A stretch of 64,000 bases of DNA from Pseudomonadota bacterium. GTDB lineage: Bacteria; Pseudomonadota; Gammaproteobacteria; Steroidobacterales; Steroidobacteraceae. Positions 9,228 to 16,930 of the stretch are shown piece after piece. The stretch lies in assembly GCA_023423065.1 (NCBI GenBank), contig JAFAGC010000039.1, forward strand, positions 1 through 64,000. The letters run 5' to 3'. Both the position numbers and the translations under genes were made by a program. Below the pieces are notes generated by a model. That model was not told the DNA's origin and did no database searches. It worked only from the letters and a program-made list of their open reading frames with translations. Numbering within the stretch: position 1 is the stretch's first letter; every line of letters starts with the position of its first letter.

Positions 9228-10046
9228 ATGAGCTCATCAGTCACCGCCGTCACGACGGCATCGTTTCCCCAGGAAGTCCTCGACGCCTCGGCGTCGCAAC
9301 CCGTTCTCGTCGATTTCTGGGCGCCGTGGTGCGGACCCTGCCGCATGCTCGGGCCCGTGCTCGACCAGGTCGCCACGGAGCAGCAGGGCAGGATCAAGGT
9401 CGTCAAGGTGAACACCGACGAGAACCAGGATCTGGCGCAGCAGTTCCAGATCCGCAGCATCCCCGCAGTCAAACTGTTCCGCGGCGGGCGCGTGGTCGGA
9501 GAGTTCGTGGGTGCCCTGCCCCTCGCGCAGGTCCGCAGTTTCCTCGAGCCCCATCTGCCGCGCGCGTCGGAAGCACAGGTCGCCGCGGCGAGGCAGCTCG
9601 CCGAAAAGAGCGACTACGCCGCCGCGGTCGCGCGATTACGTGAGGTCGCGGAAACCGATCCCGCAAACCTCGACGCGCGGCGCGACCTCGCTCGTTATCT
9701 CGCATTGTCCGGCGACGTGGTCGGCGCATCGAAAGTGCTCGGACAACTTCCGCCGGTGGCGCAAAGCGATCCGGCCTCGAACGCCGTGCGTTCGGTGATC
9801 CACTTCGCCTCGCTCGCGACCGAAGAGGCCGCGCGCAGCGATGCCGAGCGAGCAAGCGCGGCGCGCTCGATGCTCGGCGGCAGTGTCGACTCCGCGATCG
9901 AAACGCTGCTTGCGCGCATGCAGGGCGATCGCACGTTCGCGACCCGCGCGGGCCGCGAGGATCTGCTGCAGGCGTTCGCGCTGCTGCCGGCGAACGATGA
10001 GCGCGTGGGCGGATGGCGTCGCCGCTTGGCGGCGCTGTTGAATTGA
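9228..10046 (+). CDS. cnoX: CnoX/YbbN-like thioredoxin-TPR protein
   Basis: A 272-residue protein. The N-terminal thioredoxin domain has an intact redox motif, WCGPC (C35-C38). A C-terminal helical TPR-like region of about 150 residues follows. This is the layout of E. coli CnoX (YbbN), a holdase that protects proteins from oxidation and passes them to GroEL and DnaK. E. coli CnoX lacks an active CxxC, while many proteobacterial orthologues keep it, as here. The ATG at 9228 is chosen because it is preceded by an AGGCGAGG ribosome-binding site; a TTG at 9192 is an alternative. The gene is divergent from putA. Confidence 0.85.
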   Translation: MSSSVTAVTTASFPQEVLDASASQPVLVDFWAPWCGPCRMLGPVLDQVATEQQGRIKVVKVNTDENQDLAQQFQIRSIPAVKLFRGGRVVGEFVGALPLAQVRSFLEPHLPRASEAQVAAARQLAEKSDYAAAVARLREVAETDPANLDARRDLARYLALSGDVVGASKVLGQLPPVAQSDPASNAVRSVIHFASLATEEAARSDAERASAARSMLGGSVDSAIETLLARMQGDRTFATRAGREDLLQAFALLPANDERVGGWRRRLAALLN

Positions 10047-10118
10047 CCCGCCTGGCCGCGCTGATGAATTAGCCCGCCAGGTGGCGCCGGGCGGCCCGCT
10101 AACTACCGGAGCGACGCG

Positions 10119-10361
10119 ATGGACAATCTCGGAACCGGTCTCGTCGCCGCGTCGCTGGTCCTGACCACGATCCTGCTGGGTTGGGGTCTTGCCGTACTGA
10201 TCCGTCGTTCGAAACGTCCCGGAAAGAGACTCCAGGCCGTCGGCGCCATGCTCATGTTATTCGGCTGGGGAAACCTGCGCGATCCGGGCAGCAATCCGGT
10301 GGCGGAAGCGAAGGACGGCCGCATCCGCAAGGGCGAGACCAGCGGCGATCCTCTCGATTGA
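10119..10361 (+). CDS. Small membrane protein, unknown
   Basis: Eighty residues. A strong hydrophobic helix spans about 7-29 (LVAASLVLTTILLGWGLAVLI), followed by a basic RRSKRPGKR stretch that should stay in the cytoplasm. A second short hydrophobic stretch follows (AVGAMLMLFGWG), then a polar tail. I do not recognise the family. The codon use looks genuine (G/C at third positions). It stands alone between the thioredoxin and XRE genes. Confidence 0.55.
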   Translation: MDNLGTGLVAASLVLTTILLGWGLAVLIRRSKRPGKRLQAVGAMLMLFGWGNLRDPGSNPVAEAKDGRIRKGETSGDPLD

Positions 10362-10379
10362 ATCGTCGCATTTCCCGCG

Positions 10380-10412
10380 CTGTCGTATTACTGTCGTATC
10401 GCTGTCGTACGC
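10380..10412. repeat. Three CTGTCGTA direct repeats with 11-bp period
   Basis: The octamer CTGTCGTA occurs at 10380-10387, 10391-10398 and 10402-10409, each separated by 3 nt. The exact 11-bp period puts all copies on one face of the helix. It lies about 75 nt before the ATG of the XRE-family gene at 10484. The layout suggests an operator for a DNA-binding protein, plausibly the XRE protein itself; that role is inference. Confidence 0.6.
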
Positions 10413-10483
10413 GATTCGTAACCGCGTGCGACGCATACCTTCAGACTGCTCCGGCGAGTGCTCGAACGCGCAGCGAGGACGTC

Positions 10484-10882
10484 ATGCAAGTCAATGCCGA
10501 ACGAGTCGTCGAATTCCGCAAGAAGAGTTCCTGGTCGCAGGACGAACTGGCGACCGCCGCCGGGCTCAACCTGCGCACGATTCAACGCGTGGAAAACCTG
10601 GGAACGGCATCGTTGCAGACCATGAAAGCCATCGCCGCCGCGCTCGAAGCCGAACTCGATGACTTCAAGATGAAACCGGAGACACAGATGGCCAAGTTCG
10701 AATACAAGACGGTGGTCATGCCCTTCAAGATGGGCCTGGTGAGTCCGGGATTGCCCGATATCGCGGCATCGCTCAACTCCGAGGCACGAAGCGGCTGGAG
10801 ATTGCGTGAAATCCTGCCGCAGACAAACGCCAGCGGTCAGACCTATGGCGCGGTGGCGATCATGGAGCGTCCGCTGACCTAG
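10484..10882 (+). CDS. XRE-family HTH regulator fused to a DUF4177 domain
   Basis: A 132-residue protein. Residues about 4-62 form a Cro/C1-type helix-turn-helix (WSQDELATAAGLNLRTIQRVE), whose recognition-helix region is intact. Residues about 69-130 match DUF4177, a small domain of unknown function (FEYKTVVMPF, then SGWRLREILP and a closing AIMER). The fusion suggests the DUF4177 part modulates DNA binding, but no ligand is known. No toxin-like partner is adjacent, so I do not call this an antitoxin. Three phased repeats sit upstream. The TAG stop overlaps the convergent yhhQ stop within a CTAG palindrome at 10879-10882. Confidence 0.75.
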   Translation: MQVNAERVVEFRKKSSWSQDELATAAGLNLRTIQRVENLGTASLQTMKAIAAALEAELDDFKMKPETQMAKFEYKTVVMPFKMGLVSPGLPDIAASLNSEARSGWRLREILPQTNASGQTYGAVAIMERPLT

Positions 10883-11646
10883 GCGGCCGCTGCCTCGCGG
10901 CGGAGGCGTTCCGCCTCGCCGTGTCCCAGGTAGGACCGGATCGCGCCGCGCGAGATGTACAGCAGCGGAATGAGCGCGATCGCCGCGGCCATCTTGTACA
11001 CGTAGTTGACCGTGCCCACCGCGAGGAACTGCGAGATCGACCACTTCTGCGGGCCGATCACGAACGCGATGTACAACACGATGAAACTGTCGAGAAGCTG
11101 CGAGACCGCGGTCGACGCCGTCGCGCGCAGCCACACGAACCGCTCGCCGGTGATGCGCCGGATGCGATGGAAGATCGCGACGTCGATGAGCTGGCCGATC
11201 AGGAACGCCGTGATCGAACCCGTGATGGTCCACAGTCCCTGGCCGAAGATCAGCGCGTAGGACTTCTGGATGTCGGGCACGCCGAGATCCTTGTTCACGT
11301 CCACCCAGAATGTCGCCGGCGCGAGCGAGATCGCGGCGTAAGCCGCGAAAAACGCGTACGCGATGAAGAACACGGCCATCCACGAGATCAGCCGCACGCC
11401 GCGTACGCCGAAGTATTCGTTGATGACGTCCGTCATGATGAACACGAACGGCCATAGCAGCACACCGGCGGTGAAGTTCAGCGTGCCCTGGATGCCGAAC
11501 AGCGACCAATGGAACGGCTCGGCGCCGACCGTATCTTCGAACGAGAAGATCTTCACGCCCACGAACTCGGCCAGCAGCGCGTTGGTCAGGAAGAATCCCG
11601 CGAGAAAGATGAAGAGCCGGTTGGCGCGGTGGACGGTCGTGCTCAT
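10879..11646 (-). CDS. yhhQ: YhhQ-type queuosine precursor transporter
   Basis: A 255-residue integral membrane protein with about six hydrophobic helices. It belongs to the VUT/ECF-like family of E. coli YhhQ (QPTR), which imports the queuosine precursors preQ0 and preQ1. Recognisable parts are the FVGVKIFSFE segment, FIMTDVINEYFG, and QLIDVAIFHRIRRITG followed by a TA.TAVSQLLDSFIVLYIAF stretch. The ATG at 11646 is chosen because the upstream extension lacks a hydrophobic start and overlaps the next gene. It is probably cotranscribed with the S4-domain gene upstream, 7 nt away. Confidence 0.9.
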   Translation of the reverse strand: MSTTVHRANRLFIFLAGFFLTNALLAEFVGVKIFSFEDTVGAEPFHWSLFGIQGTLNFTAGVLLWPFVFIMTDVINEYFGVRGVRLISWMAVFFIAYAFFAAYAAISLAPATFWVDVNKDLGVPDIQKSYALIFGQGLWTITGSITAFLIGQLIDVAIFHRIRRITGERFVWLRATASTAVSQLLDSFIVLYIAFVIGPQKWSISQFLAVGTVNYVYKMAAAIALIPLLYISRGAIRSYLGHGEAERLRREAAAA

Positions 11647-11653
11647 CGACTGG

Positions 11654-12073
11654 TCAGTCCCGGCCGCGCAGGCGGCGCAGCTCGCGGCGTCCGTGTTTGT
11701 CAGGCTTCTCCAGCGAACGTGGAGCGAAGGCGGACGCGAGGCGCGACTGCTCGGCGTATTTCTCGCGCGCGACGCGGGCCGCGTCCGTCTCGGCGTAACA
11801 GGCCTGGGCGATCGGCGCCGCTCCACGCCGCTCCGGGAGTTTGAGCACCTCGCATTCGAATTCGAACCCCGGCCGCGTGATGGCGAGCCTGTCGCCGACC
11901 CGCACCGGCTGCGCGGGCTTCACCCGGCGGCCGTTGAGATGCACCTTGCCACCCGCGACGGCCTCCGCTGCCAGCGAACGCGACTTGAACAGGCGCGTGC
12001 ACCACAACCAGCGGTCGATGCGCAGCGAATCCCCGCCGCCCTCGAAGTGTTCGTTTTCGTCTGAATGCCCCAT
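11654..12073 (-). CDS. hslR: Hsp15-like S4 RNA-binding protein
   Basis: A 139-residue protein. The S4 RNA-binding domain is at the N-terminus (RIDRWLWCTRLFKSRSLAAE, then GGKVHLNGRRVKPAQPVRVGD). A basic C-terminal tail follows (RSLEKPDKHGRRELRRLRGR). Length and layout match E. coli Hsp15 (HslR), which binds free 50S subunits carrying nascent chains and helps recycle stalled ribosomes. The start at 12073 gives MGHSDEN; an alternative ATG lies at 12106. It is divergent from kbl with a short intergenic region. Confidence 0.85.
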   Translation of the reverse strand: MGHSDENEHFEGGGDSLRIDRWLWCTRLFKSRSLAAEAVAGGKVHLNGRRVKPAQPVRVGDRLAITRPGFEFECEVLKLPERRGAAPIAQACYAETDAARVAREKYAEQSRLASAFAPRSLEKPDKHGRRELRRLRGRD

Positions 12074-12123
12074 GGCGGCGGCCAGTATAATTCCGGTCAA
12101 TCCCATTTACCCGACGGTGCCGC

Positions 12124-13311
12124 GTGGATACCGCCTTCTACCAACGTTTCGATGCCCAGCTCGAGGAACTGCGCCAGCAGGGCCTGTTCAAGACCGAACG
12201 CGTGATCGCGAGCCCGCAGGCCGGCTCGATCCGCGCCAACGACACGGAAGTCATCAACCTCTGTGCTAACAACTATCTGGGCCTCGCCAACCATCCGTAC
12301 ATCCGCGAAGCCGCGCACCGCGCCATCGACCGTTACGGCTACGGCATGGCGTCGGTGCGCTTCATCTGCGGCACGCAGACGGCGCACAAGCAGCTCGAGG
12401 CGGCGCTGTCGAAGTTCCTCGGCACCGAGGACACCATCCTCTATTCCTCCTGCTGGGACGCGAACGGTGGTTTGTTCGAGACCGTGCTCGGCGAACAGGA
12501 CGCCATCATTTCGGACGCGCTGAACCACGCCAGCATCATCGACGGCATCCGGCTCTGCAAGGCGCGAAGGCTGCGTTACGCGAACCGCAATCTCGCGGAG
12601 CTCGAGCAGCACCTGAAGGACACGCAGGACTGCCGCACGCGACTCATCGCCACCGACGGCGTGTTCTCGATGGACGGCAGCATCGCGCCCCTGCGCGAGA
12701 TCTGCGATCTCGCGGACGAATACAACGCGCTGGTGATGGTCGACGACTCGCACGCAACGGGATTCCTGGGCGCGAACGGCCGCGGCTCGATCGAACATTG
12801 CGGGGTCATGGGTCGCGTCGATTTCCTCACCGGCACGTTCGGCAAGGCGCTCGGCGGCGGCAGCGGTGGTTACACGAGCGGCCGCGCCGGCGCGATCGCG
12901 TGGCTGAGACAGCGTTCGCGCCCCTATCTGTTCTCGAACAGCATCCCACCGGTGGTCGCGGCGGTCACGCTGCGCGCGCTCGACATGGTGGAGAACGTGC
13001 CGGAGCTGCGCGCGACCTTGTTCCGGCATGCGAAGAAATTCCGCGAGGGAATGGAGCACGCGGGATTCAAACTGCTGCCCGGCGATCACCCCATCATCCC
13101 GGTCATGATCGGCGACGCGGCACTCGCCGCGCGGTTCGCCGACCTGCTGCTGGCCGAAGGCGTCTACGTGATCGGATTCTCCTTCCCCGTCGTTCCGCGC
13201 GGCGAGGCGCGCATCCGCACGCAGATGTCCGCCGGCCTCACGGATGCGCAGCTCGACCGCGCGCTCGCCGCCTTCATCAAGGTCGGCCGCGCGCTGGAGT
13301 TGATCAAATGA
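12124..13311 (+). CDS. kbl: Glycine C-acetyltransferase (2-amino-3-ketobutyrate CoA ligase)
   Basis: A 395-residue PLP enzyme of the alpha-oxoamine synthase family. It cleaves 2-amino-3-ketobutyrate with CoA to glycine and acetyl-CoA, the second step of threonine breakdown. Visible motifs are the GMASVRFICGTQ loop, DDSHATGFLG and the PLP-lysine region TGTFGKALGGGSGG. The length matches E. coli Kbl (398). The start is GTG at 12124. Its stop overlaps the ATG of tdh, so the two threonine-degrading enzymes are made together. Confidence 0.96.
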   Translation: MDTAFYQRFDAQLEELRQQGLFKTERVIASPQAGSIRANDTEVINLCANNYLGLANHPYIREAAHRAIDRYGYGMASVRFICGTQTAHKQLEAALSKFLGTEDTILYSSCWDANGGLFETVLGEQDAIISDALNHASIIDGIRLCKARRLRYANRNLAELEQHLKDTQDCRTRLIATDGVFSMDGSIAPLREICDLADEYNALVMVDDSHATGFLGANGRGSIEHCGVMGRVDFLTGTFGKALGGGSGGYTSGRAGAIAWLRQRSRPYLFSNSIPPVVAAVTLRALDMVENVPELRATLFRHAKKFREGMEHAGFKLLPGDHPIIPVMIGDAALAARFADLLLAEGVYVIGFSFPVVPRGEARIRTQMSAGLTDAQLDRALAAFIKVGRALELIK

Positions 13312-14342
13312 AAGCACTGGTCAAGAGCGAAGCGCGCCCTGGCATCTGGATGAAGGACATCCCGGAGCCCAAGGTCGGACCCAACGACGTGCTCATCAAG
13401 ATCGGCAAGACCGCGATCTGCGGCACCGACATGCACATCTACAACTGGGACGCGTGGGCGCAGAAGACGATTCCGGTGCCGATGGCCGTGGGCCACGAGT
13501 ACTACGGCCGCATCGTCGACATGGGCAGCGAAGTGCGCGGCTTCGCGCTCGGCGACCGCGTATCGGGCGAAGGGCACATCACCTGCGGCTTCTGCCGCAA
13601 CTGCCGCGCGGGCCGGCGACACCTGTGCCGCAACACCGTGGGAGTCGGCGTCGACCGGCAGGGATGCTTCGCGGAGTACCTGTCCATCCCCGCGAGCAAC
13701 GCGTTCAAACTACCCGACGCGGTCACCGACGACATCGCGAGCATCCTCGATCCGTTCGGCAACGCGACCCACACCGCCCTCGCCTTCAACATGGTCGGCG
13801 AGGACGTGCTGATCACGGGCGCGGGGCCCATCGGCATCATGGCGGTGGCGATCTCGAAGAAGATAGGCGCGCGCAACGTCGTGATCACCGACGTCAACGA
13901 CTACCGACTCGACCTCGCCAGGAAGATGGGCGCGACGCGCGCCGTGAACGTCACGCGCGAAAAGATCGACGACGTGATGACGGAACTGAAGATGCAGGAA
14001 GGCTTCGACGTGGGTCTCGAGATGTCGGGCAACCCTTCGGCCTTTCGCGACATGCTGCGCACGATGCATCACGGCGGCAGCGTCGCGCTGCTCGGCATTC
14101 CGCCGGGCGACACCGCGATCGACTGGAACCAGGTCATCTTCAAGGGCCTCAACATGCGCGGCATCTACGGCCGCGAGATGTTCGAGACCTGGTACAAGAT
14201 GGCCGCGCTGCTGCAGGCCGGTCTCGACATCACCCCGGTGATCACCCACCACTTCCCGGTGCAGGAATTCCAGCGCGGCTTCGAAACCATGGGGTCCGGA
14301 CAGTCAGGCAAGGTCATTCTCGACTGGTCGACGGCCGGCTAG
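13308..14342 (+). CDS. tdh: L-threonine 3-dehydrogenase
   Basis: A 344-residue zinc-dependent alcohol dehydrogenase-like enzyme that oxidises threonine to 2-amino-3-ketobutyrate with NAD. The catalytic zinc site is seen in AICGTDMHIYNWD and GHEYYGRI. The structural zinc site is CGFCRNCRAGRRHLC, and the nucleotide-binding glycine motif is TGAGPIGIMA. The length is that of E. coli Tdh (341). The ATG overlaps the kbl stop by 4 nt. With kbl it converts threonine to glycine and acetyl-CoA. Confidence 0.96.
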   Translation: MKALVKSEARPGIWMKDIPEPKVGPNDVLIKIGKTAICGTDMHIYNWDAWAQKTIPVPMAVGHEYYGRIVDMGSEVRGFALGDRVSGEGHITCGFCRNCRAGRRHLCRNTVGVGVDRQGCFAEYLSIPASNAFKLPDAVTDDIASILDPFGNATHTALAFNMVGEDVLITGAGPIGIMAVAISKKIGARNVVITDVNDYRLDLARKMGATRAVNVTREKIDDVMTELKMQEGFDVGLEMSGNPSAFRDMLRTMHHGGSVALLGIPPGDTAIDWNQVIFKGLNMRGIYGREMFETWYKMAALLQAGLDITPVITHHFPVQEFQRGFETMGSGQSGKVILDWSTAG

Positions 14343-14356
14343 CAGATCGACGCGCG

Positions 14357-15526
14357 ATGGCCACGCTACCCGCGCGTCCGAATCTCGAATGGCTCAAGAA
14401 GACCGCCAGGCAGCGGCTGGCCGAGCTGCGCACGCTTGATCCCGGTTCCAGGCTCGCGGACGCCCAGTTCGCCGTCGCGCGGGACTACGGCTTCGCGAGC
14501 TGGCGCGAGCTGAAGCTGCACTGCAGCCAATTGCGTTCCTCCGCCGTGCCCGACGATGCGGCCGCCGCGCAATTCCTGCGCGACGTGCGCGCCGGCAACG
14601 TCGCCGCGGCAAAGGCCGCGCTCGCCGCCTTCCCCGCCATCGTCAACGTAACGGCGCCGCATCCGCACTGGGGCGGTAAACCGCAGGCTCTGCACATGGC
14701 GATCGAGGGCAAGCAGCGCGAACTGTTCGACCTGCTGCTCGAGGCCGGCGCCGACCCGCGCGGCGACAACCGCGGTTACTCGGACTGGTCGCCGTTGATG
14801 CTCGCGGCGTCGAACGGCGACGCGTACATGTGCGATGAATTGATCCGGCGCGGCGCGCGAGTCGGGCTCGTCGAGGCGCTGATGCTGGGCGACGACGCGC
14901 GCACTGAGGAGATGCTGAAGCGCGGCCGCAAGGCCCTGCCCAGGCGGATTCCGGGCGACGCCTCGCTCCTTGCGTTCGCCAGGACGACCCGGGCGATAGA
15001 CCTGCTGCTCGCGCGCGGAGCGCCGATCGACCAGCCGGACGCGTGGAAGATCACGCCGATCGAGACCTTCGCGCAGCTTGGCGAGCGCGGACGGGAACTC
15101 GTGCGCCACCTGCAAGAACGCGGCGCCCGCGTGCGACCGCGCGACTTCGCGCGGCTCGGCGATCGCGAAACGGTCATCGCCCTCGCGGCCGCGGATGCTC
15201 GGATCGTGCACGACGACGAAGTGCTCATGGGCGCCGTCGACGCCGGCGACGCGGAGCTCGTGTCGTGGCTGCTCGACAAGGGCGCGAACCCCAACGCGCG
15301 GACGTCCTTCGGCTCGCAGGCGATGGCGCTGCACGGCGCCGCCTGGAGCGGCAACCTGCGCATGGCCAAACTACTGGTCGCGGCGGGCGCCGACGTCCGA
15401 GGCCGCGACGTCGAGCACCGGAACACCCCGGCCGGCTATGCGCGGGTATCGCGGCGAATCACCGGCAATCCCGCTTGCGACGCCGTGGCCGAGTACCTGG
15501 AGACCCTGGAGCGCGAATCTAGTTAG
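14357..15526 (+). CDS. Ankyrin-repeat protein
   Basis: A 389-residue protein without signal peptide or membrane helix. The N-terminus (LEWLKKTARQRLAELR, then DAQFAVARDYGFASWRELKLH) is a module often placed before ankyrin repeats in bacterial proteins. Ankyrin-type units follow, for example ALHMAIEGKQRELFDLLLEAGADP, SPLMLAASNGDAYMCDELIRRGA and ALHGAAWSGNLRMAKLLVAAGADV. Ankyrin arrays bind proteins; the partner is unknown. It follows tdh by 14 nt and may be read through from it. Its last 8 nt overlap the convergent ClC gene. Confidence 0.8.
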   Translation: MATLPARPNLEWLKKTARQRLAELRTLDPGSRLADAQFAVARDYGFASWRELKLHCSQLRSSAVPDDAAAAQFLRDVRAGNVAAAKAALAAFPAIVNVTAPHPHWGGKPQALHMAIEGKQRELFDLLLEAGADPRGDNRGYSDWSPLMLAASNGDAYMCDELIRRGARVGLVEALMLGDDARTEEMLKRGRKALPRRIPGDASLLAFARTTRAIDLLLARGAPIDQPDAWKITPIETFAQLGERGRELVRHLQERGARVRPRDFARLGDRETVIALAAADARIVHDDEVLMGAVDAGDAELVSWLLDKGANPNARTSFGSQAMALHGAAWSGNLRMAKLLVAAGADVRGRDVEHRNTPAGYARVSRRITGNPACDAVAEYLETLERESS

Positions 15527-16847
15527 CTCGTCGGCGCGCGCGCCAGGCGCGTTCGAGCCGGTCGACTCCATTGGCCACGGCCATTCCGACCACCCACGCC
15601 ACCAGCACCGTGGCGAGACAGGTCAGCATCGAAAGGCGCGGACCGCCGACGCCGATCACCATCGCGATCGCGGTCAGCGGCAGGTGATACCCGCCCGCGA
15701 TGCCCGCGGCCGCTCCGGCCGCGCCGGCCAGGTCGTTGCCGATGCCGAGAATCGGCGCGAACACCCTTCCGCCGATGTCCCCGGTCGCGAGAAACGGAAC
15801 GAACACTCCGCCGCAGCCACCCGCCGCGGTCGCGGCGGTCGTGATGGCCGCGCGTAACAGCGCGACGGCGAGCAACGTGAGCGGCAACGCATCGGCGCTT
15901 TCGGCCCAGACGATCGCGCCACCGCCCGGACCGATCGCGGCCGAGGCTCCGGCGACGTGTACCAGCAGCATGGCCGCGGCGACCGACGCAAGCCCACCGA
16001 CCGCGACGCGTACGGCCGGGTGCGCACGCCAGTCCTTCGCGCGGTAGATAGCCGCTGCCGCGAGCGCGGTGATCGCTCCCGCGAGCACGCCGATGCAGAT
16101 CGACGTGACCACGCCTTCCTTCACGGAATACGGCGGCACCTTGGGCACGACCAGCCGGATGAGATCGAGATTCAGCACATCGTTGATCTTCCAGCCGATA
16201 TAGCCACCGATCAGCGCCGCGATGACGCGCTCGAGACTGAACGGCGCGCCGTTGCGCCGGCCGATTTCGAGCACGTATGCGGCGCCGACCAGCGGAATCG
16301 CCATCAACGCGGCCACGCCTGCCGCGCCGCCGCCGAGCGCAGCGGGACGCAGCAGTCGGCGCCATTTCTCACCGCGATCGCAGACGGCGGCTCCCGCCGC
16401 GGAGGCCAGGTACGCGGCCGGAGCCTCGGTACCCATCGCCGCGCCCGAACCCACCGTCGCGAAGATCGCGCCGAGTCGCAGCGGCGCGAGCCGCCACGGC
16501 ATCCGCTCTTCCCGGCCGGCGCTCGACTGCACGTCGCCCGTGATGTCGGCCGGGATGGCGCCGGGCGGCCACGAGCGCCACGACCGGCGCGGACGATTTC
16601 CGCCGGAGGTTGAAGGCTCGCGACGGCCGAAGCCGTTCAACAGCAATGAGGCAAGTGCGAGCCCGATAACGGGCATGACGATGAGCACCCACGTGTCCTG
16701 CGCGGACACGATTTCGAGCATCGCCTTGAGGGCGGACACCACGACGACGACGAGCAGACCGCCCACGACCCCGCCGACGAGCCCGCCGGCCACGTAAGTT
16801 GCGACACGCGGCCAGCTCGCCCGCTCTTCCGTGAGTTCGGTCGCCAT
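15519..16847 (-). CDS. ClC-family chloride channel/transporter
   Basis: A 442-residue membrane protein with many hydrophobic helices. ClC signatures are GSGAAMGTEAPAAYLASAAG, where the E of GTEAP corresponds to the gating glutamate of GREGP, and GGCGGVFVPFLATGDIGG, the GxFxP anion-site loop. The GSGIP filter region seems replaced by GAIPADI, so the central serine may be absent. It could be a Cl-/H+ exchanger or channel; exchange cannot be decided by eye. It is a single gene, convergent with the ankyrin gene. Confidence 0.85.
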   Translation of the reverse strand: MATELTEERASWPRVATYVAGGLVGGVVGGLLVVVVVSALKAMLEIVSAQDTWVLIVMPVIGLALASLLLNGFGRREPSTSGGNRPRRSWRSWPPGAIPADITGDVQSSAGREERMPWRLAPLRLGAIFATVGSGAAMGTEAPAAYLASAAGAAVCDRGEKWRRLLRPAALGGGAAGVAALMAIPLVGAAYVLEIGRRNGAPFSLERVIAALIGGYIGWKINDVLNLDLIRLVVPKVPPYSVKEGVVTSICIGVLAGAITALAAAAIYRAKDWRAHPAVRVAVGGLASVAAAMLLVHVAGASAAIGPGGGAIVWAESADALPLTLLAVALLRAAITTAATAAGGCGGVFVPFLATGDIGGRVFAPILGIGNDLAGAAGAAAGIAGGYHLPLTAIAMVIGVGGPRLSMLTCLATVLVAWVVGMAVANGVDRLERAWRARRRAN

Positions 16848-16930
16848 CGACCGATACTGCCGGATGGCAGGGGTCGGAATGGATACGCCTTTAGGTCAAC
16901 TGACGATGGGCGTCGCCAGGGACCGGCGAA

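Noticed and set aside
10484..10882. Toxin-antitoxin system based on the XRE protein
   Set aside because: No adjacent small toxin-like gene; the neighbours are a membrane protein and the convergent yhhQ.
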